DNA of 64,000 nucleotides, from contig NC_064007.1 of the NCBI RefSeq assembly GCF_932276165.1, positions 7,512,001-7,576,000 on the forward strand. Direction: 5' to 3'. The notes under the pieces were generated by a model. It worked only from the letters and a program-made list of their open reading frames with translations, had not been told where the DNA came from and made no database searches. This document shows, piece by piece, positions 44,500 to 57,500 of the stretch. Source of the stretch: Plutella xylostella. Taxonomy: Eukaryota; Arthropoda; Insecta; Lepidoptera; Plutellidae. Each line of letters begins with the position of its first letter. Position 1 is the first letter of the stretch. The position numbers and the translations under genes were made by a program.

Positions 44500-45745
44500 T
44501 AAGATCGTGTCGACGGCAAACTAACAAAGTCGCTAAATAATACATGCCCAGAACTGGGCCACTGATACTGCACCGCTGGTAGCGGTCATGAGCTCTCCCC
44601 GCGTACAGGTGTAGGGACACGCGGGGCATGAAGTAAGGTGCACCATAGTTTGTGGTGCTTCACACAAGCAGTTCAGATTTTGTGCATCCGTGAATCCAAC
44701 TAGCCATATTGTCCTTACTACGACCGACCTGTATTCGAAGTCGGTTTAAAGTTCCAGGTCTCCCAAGGCAAGTTATGTCCAGGTGGGAGGTTCTCTGACA
44801 GCTGCACAAATGGGGTTGGAAGGGACCCTTTTTGACGCCAGAGAGCACACCTCGCTTGCGCTTGGCCAGTGTTCAGTGGATCAACCCATTTCATAAAGCT
44901 GCGTCGACTTGGCAGCCTTTGCGGCGCAGCGATGAAGCCATGCATGGGATGTCGTGTGTCGTCCATTTTGGCGGAACTTGCCACAGTCCTGCGGACGTCT
45001 GGGGGCGCTATGCCAGCCAGTGGATAAAGCAGCTGTACCGGAGTCGGTTTTAAACAACCAGTTATAATTCGGCACGATTCATTAACTGCAGTATCCACCA
45101 GTTTGGCGTGGGCAGATCGACCCCATACTGGACACGCATATTCTCCTACGGAGAACGCTAGCGCCAGTCTAGACGTCCGCAGCACCTGTGGTGAGGCTCC
45201 CTAGTTTGTGGTTGTAAGGCGCTGTAGAATGTTGTTGCGGGAGTGTACATACCTTCTTTTTGACATTTTCACAGTTCTTGCGATAGGTGAGTGACCTGTC
45301 CAGGGTATTCTGAGGGAAGAACTCGAAGAGTGTCCCAGGGGGCTTGTATACCGAGGTGACGGTGCAATATCCGAAATCGCTGGTGATGACTTCTATCCCA
45401 TTCTGGGTTGTACATTCAACTGACCTTGTGCTTATGCCGAGAGTAGCAAACACTGCGTTACCGTGTTTTGGGTGAGAAGTCTCGGCAATAAGCTCAAGTC
45501 CAGGGATGTGTGGTCGGCTCTGAGTCTCGTCTCTGTGGGTCTCCTGCACACACATCACATCGCACTGCGTTGTACGGTGTAGGTCGGCGAGGATTTCTGA
45601 CTTGTTTGCAGAGAAACCCTCGATGTTAATAGAGACTACCTTCAGAGCCGGCGCTAGAGCTGGACTCGGTTTGTCGTCGTGATGAAAGGATTCGCCAATC
45701 TTACGATTGCCCATGGTGCACCACGGGGAGGTTCCTTTCAGCATG
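44500..45745 (-). mobile_element. Internally deleted LINE fragment in M2
   Basis: Paralogue of 10921-12150. A 191-codon minus-strand frame (45744-45169) encodes an AP-endonuclease N-terminus (VVSINIEGFSANKSEILADL, CVQETHRDETQS). The adjoining frame (45185-44718) encodes the post-RT region. The RT is missing at the same place as in M1. Confidence 0.75.
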
Positions 45746-46651
45746 ATATTAAAAGTTTAACATGAAAGCTTTAATCCAAATTATTCCTTAGAAGAAATGG
45801 GAGTAGATCAGGGTGGTTCTGTTTACTTGATTTCTTCTAACTATAAGCCGAAGTAAAGTTACATTAAGTACCTAGGTATGCAAGACTACAGTCAGATTTG
45901 CACTGGGATAGCATACATAAAAACTACAGTAGTAAGAGTAACTCTTGAGCTGACTGTAAGTATAGTTAGGTTCATAAAATATACTCACAACAGTCCTGCC
46001 CCAGCCAATGGCGACGACGGACGCATTATCTGGCACCACATATCCAGATGGCGGCACAATGGCCGGTCTCACAGTCGAGCTATTAAAGCTCCGGATCCGG
46101 GACGCCAGCACCACCACCGCCACGTCGTTATTACTGGTCGGGTTGTTGTAAGACTCGTGCAGGACGATGGTGGACACCTTGTGGACGGATCCACCGGACA
46201 TGGAGTAGGTGGACCCGACTCGGACGGTGAAGACTGAAGGGCTGATTGCAGCGCCGTTCTGGCTGGAGGGATTGAAGGATGCGTTTAGGGGGAGGATAAG
46301 GTGGGTTGTGTGGTTTGCGTGTGGCCATTCGGTGATAATAGGGTAAGTATATTTTGTAGAATGTAGCATGAACCCTACGACGTTTGATTGCAGATCCTTT
46401 CGTCAATTAAAGTAGATTTTCCATGGAAGTAATAAGTACTTACGTACAACAAGATGTACTTTCCCTTGAAAACTAACAAATGTCAAACAAAATATATACA
46501 TATATATTTGACAACAACAATAAATAAACAACCATTATCACGAACAGGCAAGCATAGTCTGGAACACCCTACGGCACGGTCAATAGGACCTTAGACAGTG
46601 AGGAAGACCACAATGGGGTTACCACAACCTAAACATAAGCAATTTTATTAA

Positions 46652-47629
46652 CCCTAGAGTGCTCGCGCTATGAGCATTTTGCCGCCCTCAGCAAATAATG
46701 TTTATTATTTTGTGAACTATACACTTCTCAAGGTCCAGCGTCCATGTAGCTGCCCTCTCGGTCTTCTTCTACATGTTACGTAAATTTGGAGAAATTCAGT
46801 GCACAGGTTACAGCAGGAAGAGAGAATTGAAGAGAGTGTGTCGCACGGGGCGGCACACTCGCGTCAGTGAAATTAAAGTAATTTTTTTACAATTGTTTTG
46901 AAATATTGTTCGTTTTTCAGTGTTTTTTGGTAATAATAATGTAAATTAGATTTAAGTATGTGTCTATTTCAGTTTACATTCGATTTACGATATAACTTTG
47001 TTAATTTACTAACAAGTTAATTTTACGAAGAATTTACCTGGAAAAATAGCTCTGCCTATAACTACACCACGTATAACAATAGAATCTTAAATATGGACAG
47101 TACATAAGTGTTTTTTATTGGTCCGGTGGTACAAATCTCCCGTTTTGTACCACCGGACCAACAAAAAACACCCTAAAGAAGAGAGGGTACATGCCTATAA
47201 CTATGTCCATATAAGAAAAATAGCAGGTCAAAAAAAGGTGCAATACATGAAGAAAGTTAATGTGCAACGAAAACTTTGTGTTCATGTTTCAGTACTGTGT
47301 TGCTAAAATAAATGCTGTAGATGACGATAACGTCTAATTTTTTTAATAATTTTGAGATTTGTTGATTTTGTGTGGCTTAAGACAAATTTATACCTAAAAG
47401 ATCAAAATTTTTCCCAAGGCATGAACGATAGCTCATATATTGAACAAATAAAATATAAAAACTATAAATATTACTTTTTCTAACACCATATGATTCATTT
47501 TATTCAAATTATATGCATTTATAAGTTTTCCTAATTATTAAGTGTCCAAAAAATACATTTTAATATGGGCGGCAAAATGCCGCCACGCGAGCACTCGCGT
47601 CACAAAAAATGGCGCGACTACTCTAGGGT
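46652..47629. mobile_element. piggyBac-like MITE, TTAA target
   Basis: Flanked by TTAA on both sides (46648-46651 and 47630-47633), with ends CCCTAGAGT and ACTCTAGGG. This is the piggyBac insertion rule and terminus type. Subterminal inverted segments (TTTTGCCGCCC near 46679; GGGCGGCAAAA near 47568) are also present. No transposase ORF. M1 has the empty site near 12935. Confidence 0.87.
47108..47171. repeat. 28-bp hairpin inside the piggyBac-like MITE
   Basis: Arms 47108-47135 and 47144-47171 pair with a single mismatch around an 8-base loop. The core is GGTCCGGTGGTACAAA. The size suits a small-RNA precursor, but there is no evidence of expression. Confidence 0.85.
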
Positions 47630-47680
47630 TAACAATCATTAGCAGCATCGCTCGCTTGTTAAATCTCACATAACTTGTAC

Positions 47681-47767
47681 GTACAGTAAAGGGCAGAAAG
47701 ACCTGACCCCTCTCAGAAACATTGTTACTATGAGAGGGGGGTCAGGTTTCTCTGCACTTGACCGTAC
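47681..47767. mobile_element. 87-bp foldback MITE
   Basis: The two halves are near-complements (left AGACCTGACCCCTCTCA; right TGAGAGGGGGGTCAGGTTTC) with a short loop. M1 lacks it at the corresponding position near 12977, which shows it is an insertion. Confidence 0.75.
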
Positions 47768-47999
47768 CTGACAGATTTTTTACAGACGAGCGGCGCTACT
47801 TATGGATTATAAATTGCTAATGTGTCGGTTGTGGTACGGTAGCCGGTAGACCCCACTAAGAAGAAGAAGAAGAATTACTTGATGAAGCAGTGCGCAGCGG
47901 AGAGCACGTGCCGCGCCGTCAGCACCATGCCGCCGCGGTTCGGCTGACCGTTCGCCAGCACCTGGAATACATCAACGAATTATTATATTACTTACTAAC

Positions 48000-48190
48000 T
48001 AGCTGTGCCGCAAGCTTATCTTCGACTTAAAAAGTTATCCCGTGGGAATTCCGGGATGAAAAGTAGCCTAGTTCTTTCTCAGGGTATAGAGTCTAGACCT
48101 TACCTATGTATACTAAATTTCATTCAAATCCGTTCAGTAGTTTTGGCGTGAAAGAGTAACAGACAGACACAGTACCTAATTTCGCATTTA
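48000..48190. repeat. Dispersed lepidopteran-type repeat (block 2 copy)
   Basis: Counterpart of 13195-13410 and nearly identical to it. Together with the B2 promoter it fills the interval between M2 and B2, leaving no room for the missing first exons of M2. Confidence 0.6.
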
Positions 48191-48528
48191 TAATATTAAG
48201 TTGGGATAATATAAATCATAACAAAATTTCCCATATTTTACTGTACAGACCTTAGATTAACAATAAACGAACAAGACGGTACAGTTATATATTTTTACCT
48301 ACTGGCATATTCGACGATGTATCTGTATCAGTTCAAGTTACAATACCTAGCAACTAGCAACTTACAAAGCGTAGGAAAATATAGTGTGTTAAAAAGGATA
48401 GACAAGACACAAAGAGTAGTAGATTTTCACCTTTACTATAATTATTTACCACTATTGCAACACCTTGTACTGTTATATCCATCCTCATTGCTTCGCCGTA
48501 GACAAGCTAAAAAGCTGCAATAAATAAA

Positions 48529-48559
48529 ATTGCGATGGCCATGGCTTGGCCATCCCAAT
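48529..48559. promoter_or_regulatory. Conserved palindrome upstream of protease B2
   Basis: Same sequence and same one-base mismatch as at B1 (18815-18845), ending 39 bp before the B2 start codon. Confidence 0.45.
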
Positions 48560-48598
48560 TTTAACTTACTTTTGAGACAGGAAATAAACAGGAAAGTG

Positions 48599-51500
48599 AT
48601 GGTTTTCAGGATGAAGTTACTAATTATGACTGTGCTATTTTACTATGGTAAGCTTTATTATTTACGGTAGTTAAGTATGGTAAAGAAAAATTGGGTAGAT
48701 ATCTATATCTATGTGTCTTTGTAGTACTTTATACTTAGCCCCCTTCATTTTTTAAAGGGAAAAATGTAACCTTGCCGGTTTTTATTTCTATAGGCATTAT
48801 TCATATACACTTAATCAAAAACTATGTAAAAAGTAGAAGAATCGCTATTTCTTTATTACCTATAGGGTACAGTCAACCCCTAGTAAAAGAGTGAGAATTT
48901 TTTCTTCAAAATTATAATATATATACTGTATTAGCTGACCTGACTTAATGTCAATTTTAACCTTATAATTTACGATCCATACACTTTATGCGATCAGGAA
49001 GTTCTCATTAAAAATATGGACTACGTATAGGTTAGTATATAATTATGTTTTCAGGGTGCTGTGAGGACACGGTGACAGTGAGGGAGCCCCCCGCGCGCCC
49101 CGCGCCCCCCGCCAACAGGATCGTCAGGGGACACCCCACCACCGTCAAGACATACCCTTACATGGCGTATTTAACTTTATTTTTTACGGTATTGCTTCTT
49201 TATCAGACTCACCGACATAGTATGCAGTAGTAGAGTAGCTTAGTTTGTAGCTGTCGACGACGCGAGCAATGAAAAAGTTAAATTTCATAATACCGACACC
49301 AAACAGGGACGTGATGTGACTGTGACCGTAGGTACACAGTTGAACGGGTAGGGTCAGTGCGTCTCAGTAAGTCCGTATGTAAATAATTTTGTTCTAAAAA
49401 TTAAAATGATAAAGGTATTCAATGTCCATAATCAAGTTATTTGTTTGGAGTTCTGATGTAAGTTATCAGATCATTTCAAAATTATTTGACATTACTTACT
49501 TATGATTTTGATTATCAATAATTAAGTAGAAATATAAGCTTTTAGGGATTCAAACTTTTACTGTATACTTGTTTTTAAAAAACCAGTTTTATGTGTTTTC
49601 AATTAAAAAAATAATTCATTAGAAAGCGTTTGACAGCCAACTGACATCGTTTACCATGTGTTTCTGTTTTGATGGTAAGGGCCCAAGACTCTAGTGAGTC
49701 CTATTTATGAGGTAGGTAAGTCCTAAAAAATTAAATTATGAAGTTACCTTTCTAAAGGCTCTGTCAAACCGACGCGTTACTAGCGCGCGTCACACGCAAC
49801 GCAACGCTAGCGCTGGCGCTCTGTTTACCATAATAGTTGTAGCGGCCTAATTTGCGTATTGAAGTCCTATATTTCTGGTGTTTAAAATAAGGAACAAACG
49901 CTTTGGAATACTGATATAACGTATATTGATTAAATAAGTCAGTTACAATGTACAATATTCGAGGAATTGGGGTAGGGAACAATTCAACCAATCACAGTGA
50001 TAATGCTTCACGCCATCTACATCCAATCAGGTGGCAGTATTTGTAGTAGTGCCAAGCTTGCCACTAGATGGCGCTGTTCCGGTTTATTTGGGCCCGAACA
50101 GTAGTACAACACATCTTGGCGTCATAGCGCGGCGTCAAGTTAGCGCTCTGACGCGCGCTAGTAATGCTTTCTGTTTGACGTAGCATTGAGTTATTTTAAA
50201 TTTGCGGTAAGTTATACATAGCCCTCATTATAACGTACTTTAGAGCGGTGGTGGTGTAATGGATACAATGGATAAGGCCTCGTCCTCTCAATCAAGAGGC
50301 CGTGGGTTCAAATCCTGGCCTGTACCAATGAATTCATTCAATTAAGGAGTTTAAGTATAATAATACCACGTGCTCTTACGGTGATGGACAACATCGTGAG
50401 GAAACCTGCACATCTAGATTCTAGATTCTAGCGGTCTTATTCATAAAAAGTTACGGGAGACCTATAGGCCTGCTATAAGCAAATGTCAAAAAAACTTTAT
50501 TCATAAACGAACAATAGCGCTAAAGAACTCTCCAACTGATTCGTAAAACCTTGATATGCTAAAGTTGGCTGGACCCTACTATACACCTTCCGTAAACCTC
50601 CTATTGTACAAAAACATGGCGGCCGGTCAACAGCTGTTCTGCTTTATTGACGATTTGACATTTGTTGTGAGTTAATATTTGCCTATATTTGCTGAAAATA
50701 TGTTGCCATGGTAACGTAAAAATTTAATATTTTTTTGTGGGTTTTGGCTTGGCCACTGCGCCTTTAAGCCAACGTAAACTTTTTTAAGTGCCGCGCCGTG
50801 GCTAACATAGATAATAGAGATTGATAAATGAATGAAAGTTTTCGCTATTTTTGTTTATGGTTTCGTCAGACCGGCAACTTAATAGGGTAAATGTCAAAAT
50901 GTTTGGTCTGTGAAATCTATTAGCATCACTATAGATATTGAAGGTACGGAACGATTATGAATAGAGATTTTTATGAAACCTCAAATAGGCTTAAAGTGTT
51001 CCGTAGCTATTGAGCTCAGTAAACCTACTTTAAGGTTTTTTTATGAACAAGACCGTAGATGTCTATCCTAAGATTTCTAAGTGTATTGTACAGGAGTTAT
51101 CACGGGAGTAAAAAAATGTGCTGCGAAAAGTTGTCGGCTTGCTCGTGAGCCACCTCTGACTACCCCTTAGGGGATTACAGTCGTGAGTGTATATCGCGGG
51201 CTTCATGCCAGAGGGGCGTATCTGCATCGACCCTACTTTTCAGGAGAGCAAAAAAACATCATAACTTTGTTAATAAGTAATCGAGCTTGCTATTATTTTG
51301 CATATAGCTTGATTAATTATTCTTTGATTTTATTAAAACTCAATTTTCATAATATTTATGCTTTAAGTACATTTTATGGCGTATACGTCTATCTGACTTG
51401 ACGGAAATTATTGTATTGCTATCCCATTTTTATCATATTATGTATAGGAATAATGGGCGTATAAACAAACTTTTTTATTTGTTTTCCAATTATATTCTAT

Positions 51501-54500
51501 ATACATATTTTATTTGGTTTACGAGTACACTTAAATCATTTAATATACTGATAGAAAAATATGATCAAAAATATAACTGCTTCTATTTTTTTCGAATTTC
51601 ATACGCCCTTTTGCCATGGCGTAATTTAATGGATGTTCTCAATTTGAGAAAGATGATACGGCTATAAAAAAACAACAAACTATTTAAGGAACTAATAAAT
51701 ACATGGCAAAGCTGTAAATACACAGAATAATTTATTAGAAACAATAAGAGTACAAAATAAAACAAGAATGACTATTAAAAAGAAATTTACTCTATATCAA
51801 GTGAACATAAACACAAAAAACTCCTTAAATAAATGATGATGCGGTCACCTCTGCACGTTGTACATATACACAATTATTCAGCAAACAATTTTACTTCTAC
51901 TTTGCACATTCCTTTTACATAATTTTGCCTTATTTAAACTTATTCATAATATTAAGATGTTTAGTTACTAAAATTATTTAATTAGATGCTTAAGTTTCTC
52001 TATGTAACTTTTTAATCTGAAACACAGGAAAAACTATGTTATTTCCTAGTTCAGAGCAGTATTTCACCTACCTTTAGATTTAAGAGTTGACCTATTTTTA
52101 AAATATGTATTACCTATAGTTATCTGAATAAATAAATTTATTCTATTCTATTATTCTATTCTAAATAAATAACAGAGGGCTGGGGCTGGAACTTCGCAGA
52201 AATGCAGGAGCTTTCCTTGGTGTCGGCATTGATAATATTAGTGCTCACATGGTCAACCCTATATTGGACGTCATTTTACCGCATATCACCAATTTGATGA
52301 ACCTTTCCCTCCTTTCCAGTTCGTTTCCCAAGATATGGAAGAATGCTTTCATTCTTCCTTTGCCAAAAGTACCTAATCCAACGTCCCTGTCCCAATTCCG
52401 ACCTATTTCAATTTTACCTTTTCTCTCAAAAGTCCTTGAACGCCTTGTCTTTGAACAGTTTTCCAGTTTCCTTTCCGATATCAGTCTCCTTAATCCCTTC
52501 CAGTCTGGCTTTCGTCCTGGCCACGATATCTGGCCGATGATATCCGAGCTAATATAGACAACCGAAATGTTACTGTCCTTACATTGCTGGATTTCAGCAA
52601 CGCATTTAACACGGTCGACTTTGATTTACTCATTGGGATTCTTCGCTCTCTTAACGTATCTCCGGCAGTCACTAGTTGGTTCGAGTCTTATCTCAAGGGG
52701 CGTCAGCAGCGTGTACGTACTGACACCGATTGTTCTTCCTGGTGTTCTGTGCTTGCTGGCGTTCCCCAAGGTGGCGTTCTCTCTCCTTTGCTTTTCTCTT
52801 TGTTTATCAACATCTTAGCTAGTAAACTTACCTCTCTCTACCACCTTTATGCAGACGATCTCCAGCTCTATACTGGTGTACCACCTGAAAACTTGGATGC
52901 AGCTGTAACCCTCATCAATGACAACTTGGAGATCATCTCTAGGTGGGTTAAGTCATTTGGGCTGTTACTAAACCCTACTAAGTCTCAGGCAATTGTAATC
53001 GGCAGCCCTCGCATGTTGAACAAGATAGATTTCACAGCTGCTAGAAAGGTCAGGTATGATCAAACAGACATACCTTACGTATCATCCGTAAAAAATTTAG
53101 GCGTGATCATGGACATAACCCTCTCTTGGATCCCACAGGTCGACGCAGTGAGCAGGAAAGTATTTGCATCTTTCCACAGTCTAAGACGCTTGCAGTACTT
53201 TCTACCGTTTAACACCAAAATTACGCTGGCACAGTCTTTACTGCTCCCGATTCTCGATTACGCTGACGTAAGCTATCTTGACCTCACTGAAGAGCTGCTC
53301 AACAAACTCGAACGTCTCCAGAACTTATGTATCCGATTTATATTCGGTTTACGTAAGTATGATCATATTTCAGAGTATCGTGCTCAATTAAAGTGGCTCC
53401 CAATTCGTCTTCGCCGGAATACTCATATTCTCAATTTGCTATTCAATGTATTGAATAATCCAGCTTCCCCTGAATATCTGAAGTCAAAATTTTCTTTCCT
53501 AAGTTCGCATGGACGTGCGTTGAGATCTAATGAGAACAAGATGCTCAGTATACCTGAACATAACGCTGCCTCTTATGGCGATTCCTTTGCTATGAAGGCG
53601 GCGTGCCTGTGGAACAGCTTACCTGTGAGCGTGAGGATGTCACCATCAATTGCAACTTTTAAGAAGAGTGTGAGGAATCATTATTATCAAACACTAGGTT
53701 GGTAGATATTATTATATATTTATGTATTATTATGTTTATGTATTATATTATATTATATATTGTAGGTATAGGTATGTATTATAATTTAAGTATATTAGTA
53801 ATTATTCTATTTATTGTAACATAGGTAGTTGTTTAAGGTTTAGGCATTAATTAAATTATAGGTAGATATCCCATTTTGTTAGTTTAAATTAAAGTTGTTA
53901 TTTTTGTTATTGTTTACATACCTAAATTTATTATTGTACATTTTAAGAGCTTACATTACATACTTTCGATAACCACCAATCAAAGGTTGGCTGGTAGAAA
54001 TTGCTTTTTAGCAATAAGTCCGCCTTTGTGCGCAAATTATAAGCTATGTTTTTTAAAATGCTTCTGTGTAAAAATTGGTTTTGTGTGCAATAAAGTGTAT
54101 ATAAATAAATAAATAAATAAACTCTTTCTTCAATCAAAAAGAAGCCCCAAAGAAGGTGGACCTGCTTAGGAAGGCAGTTTAGACCTTTGGGATATGCACA
54201 AAGGTTCCACTCGAGAGAACCAGGTGCAGGTACATTCACCCCCACAGAGAATAGAATAGGAGGTGGACTGGCTGCACCAGCAGGCCGGACTTTGTCACGA
54301 AAAATGAAATCGATTTCATCATCATGACTGATGCATATTCAGAGATATCTCAGTGATCAATCGGTTTAATCACCGTATATTCAGAGGAACTCTAAATATC
54401 GACCTAAAGCTTGAAAAACGGCGACTGATCAAGTCCACCCTCTGACCAACTCTGCGCCAGACCACTGCCGCGTCCGAATGGATTCAGCTGGAGCTAAAAC

Positions 54501-57500
54501 AATGATTTGACGTATTGGAAACTACTACAGACATTGAAGAAGCCTACAACGAAGTGGTCAATGCAATACAGGAAGAAGGCACTAGGTTCTGTGCAATGTA
54601 ACACACGGGAAGAAAGTCTAAGCTATCAGGGGAGACTCTTGGACTTACGGACATAAAACGGCTTGTGCTGGACCATTCCGTCAGAACTAGAGGCTCTCAA
54701 CAAAATGATACGCAAGGCTATTCATCGTGACCTCCGGTGCTTTCAACACACAGCGGATTGAAGAAGCTACAAAACCGGGGATCGAATGTCTTTGCTAAGC
54801 AACTTGAAGGGACCCTAATGACAAAATTGTCAACCAGCCGTAGCAAAATCGACGATTCTAAGCTGGAGATACTCGCAGGGATCAAGGACATCTATGCCCG
54901 ATTGTACGCTTCACATGCGCAACAGCCAGAACCCCGGATGTGTAAAAGAGACAAATTGCTCTTAAAAACCTATAGACTGATCACACTCTTGACCACGTGA
55001 ATAAGATGTTTATGTACATTCATAACAGTCATCACAAGACTTGATTTGATGAATTTCACCGTCTATTTCTTCAGTTATAGCACCGTAGACCACATACACA
55101 GAGTTCGGCAGATTATACAGAACAAGGAAGAATATAATCAGCTTCTGTATCTAGCTTTCGTAGACTACGAAAATTTTGACTCCGTCGAGATCTGGGCTGT
55201 TCTGGCATCCTTGCAGATATGTCAAATAAATTGACGATCGAGGCGCTGAAGTGCCTAATGACACTGAAACTATTACTGACCAAGTATAGAACCAGCCACA
55301 AGATCTATCCATAGGTAAAGGGCCGTGAGGGAGGAGGACGTAATTTCTCCGATACTGTTCCGTGATGCATTGGAAGATGTATTTAAAACTATGGACTGTA
55401 AAGGACAAGGCATCAATATCAACAGTAAAAGCATATTCTCATTATATTTTGTTAGCAATATGCACATACAGTTCTCCCATATTAATAATGCGCATGCAAA
55501 TCTTCGCAAACTGTCGTATTCCCGGAAACACCCGAATCATTGAATCGTAAGAGCACTTGCATTTTGATCCTTGTTCGAAAGAAATAGTAGTCAATATCAT
55601 GTGACACATAATCGAAAACAATTTGGGCGGTCGGTGGCTGTCACCGATCAGTCAAGGGTCTCAAGGTCAAGATCAGTATTACTTTTGTGGAATTATAAAG
55701 AGCTGCAATTACACATCGTTCTTGTTATTTTTTTCAAATGTGAATTTAATTTCAACTTTAATTATTTTTGACGATGCCATATTATGAGGCACATTTAAGA
55801 ATAAAATATACGTCACATTGATAGACTTCACTTTGCCAATAAAGCCACACCCAAAAGACCAAGTTTGTAATTGTAATATTATTGTGAATGATCAGCGCTG
55901 TAAATACTTTTGAACTGAGATTTTAATGTAAACATTTTTATTAATGTGAAATAATCAGTGCTGTAAAACCTGTATTTGAAATCCATTTCTCCTTATAATA
56001 TAAATCTTGTGTTATTCAAACCTTTTTTCATCCATCTTTACATCAGTTTCAGTAAGACACTTGAAAAGTACCTACTGTAACATTTTCGAAGTAAATTTTA
56101 ATATTATGGAATATTATGAATTATCGAATCAAATTTCGTTACTGATAAATCAATTATCTTTTTTAGCACCAATTACATAATTCTACTAAAATTTCATGAA
56201 GAAAATGCACTTAACCACTCTAAATACATAATAGTTTTCTAACGCTCGGGAATACGACCGTTGCCGAACAATGACGAAGATTTCTATGTGCATTATCAAT
56301 TTTGGGGAACTGTACGTCTATATGACATGGCGATAATTATTTGAATGCGCCCCACTGATGTTTATAGTTTATACGCCGTCTATACGCCTCTCTGACATGG
56401 CAAAATTATTGAACTGCGTCCTACTGATGTTTATACGCCGTCTATACGCCTTTTTGACACGACACAAAATTATTGTTACATCGTATACGCCTTTATGTTA
56501 TTTATTAATATCTCAAAATCTAGTTTACTGAAAATTTCAAATAAATTACAGAACGTGTATTACTAGTATAGGAATCGATTGGCATGAAAAACGCCAAATC
56601 GATTTTTTGCGCTTACGCCCCCCTGGCATGAAGCCCGCGATATGTATGTATATGTATGTATGTAACGTACTTTATCGCTGTATTTGCAGATGCGTGGTCA
56701 GAAGCCGCTGCTGGGTAACTGTGGGGGCGTGATACTCACACAGCACCACGTGCTCACCGCTGCGCACTGCTTAAATCTGTAATAAATTCTTAATTTTTGC
56801 ATATACTTAGTTACGATTTAGCGGTCAGCTATATTTCACTGTCATTAATTTACATGCTGCCTCCAAGAGCTTCGCTATTATACGCAGAACTAGCACCGCC
56901 AGTGGATAAAAAATACATAGTAACTTCCGTTTGAAAGCGTTTATTCCAAAAACTGCCAAGGCCACCCCCTCGTCATGCTAATTCTAATTTTTAGAACGGC
57001 CATCGTTAGCGATTTTTAGATTAACTTCTAGATTCCAAGCACAACGGATTAGCCGCAATAGCGACTATAACTATTATAACTAGGATTATTTCCTTTATGG
57101 TGGAGGATTACTTACTCTACGTAATTCTCCGCTCGCTGGCGTCGTGGACGCGGTCTAAAGGAAGTTGTCCCGGCTCTAAGGCTGTTCCTCCACCACCGCC
57201 GTTACCGGGAGGTGATGACGTCGCCAATTTTGTAATATCATTTAACATGGACATGAAGTTTAGTGTCCGAGCGCCGTCATCCTTTACGTCGTTCTCGCTG
57301 ACGGATGGTGACGGCTGTGGTGGACAAACGGCCTAAGGCACCGTGTAGCGCATATATTTACTAAGATATTTACTATAGCTGCTGCCTGCCAGCTTCGCTT
57401 CGCCTTAAAATTATTTTGCCGTGGATGACTCCCGAACTACCTACCCAATAACATGCCATGGTGGTATTAAATTAGATGAAAGTTGACAAATAAGTACGAA

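Larger units (their letters stand above)
36807..47961 (-). pseudogene. Protease M2: truncated trypsin-like serine protease relic
   Basis: Minus-strand exons are 47961-47879 (His57 exon, LSAAHC), 46262-45989 (Asp exon, NNDVAVVVL), 44288-44121 and 36958-36807 (DACQGDSGGP, SWGAGC, YPGVY). They match M1 exon for exon. The first two exons join in frame here because the donor is AA|GTAATT. However, 44288-44121 is one base shorter than its M1 counterpart (a G lost in GAGCG-CTC near 44229), which shifts the frame before the active-site Ser. Signal-peptide and activation exons are absent, as in M1. A 6.6-kb LINE fills the intron before the last exon, and a piggyBac-like MITE fills the first. The active-site Asp189 equivalent is kept. 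No functional product is expected. Confidence 0.8.
51194..56640. mobile_element. 5.4-kb TIR element of unassigned family, with nested LINEs
   Basis: Ends TCGCGGGCTTCATGCCAG...GGGGCGTA and complement (one mismatch over 27 bp), flanked by TA. It interrupts the ATGT tail of the SINE. Motifs related to the TIR (TACGCCTCTCTGACATGGC type) recur inside at about 51383, 51599, 56309, 56380 and 56441. The middle is occupied by LINE remnants, so the element's own length was much shorter. I see no transposase. Confidence 0.75.
50243..56662 (+). mobile_element. tRNA-derived SINE, split by later insertions
   Basis: Flanked by the 12-bp duplication TAACGTACTTTA (50231-50242 and 56663-56674). The head (50243-50431) is tRNA-like with a B-box GGGTTCAAATCC near 50309. 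The body follows (CATCGTGAGGAAACCTGCAC), and the tail (about 51056-51193 and 56641-56662) has ACTACCCCTTAGGGG and ATGT repeats. A 624-bp TIR element splits the body and a 5.4-kb TIR element splits the tail. Without these it is an ordinary SINE of a few hundred bases. Confidence 0.82.

Noticed and set aside
50243..50330. Possible tRNA gene
   Set aside because: It has box A/B-like sequence but is followed by SINE body and tail and is framed by a 12-bp target duplication, so it is a SINE head.
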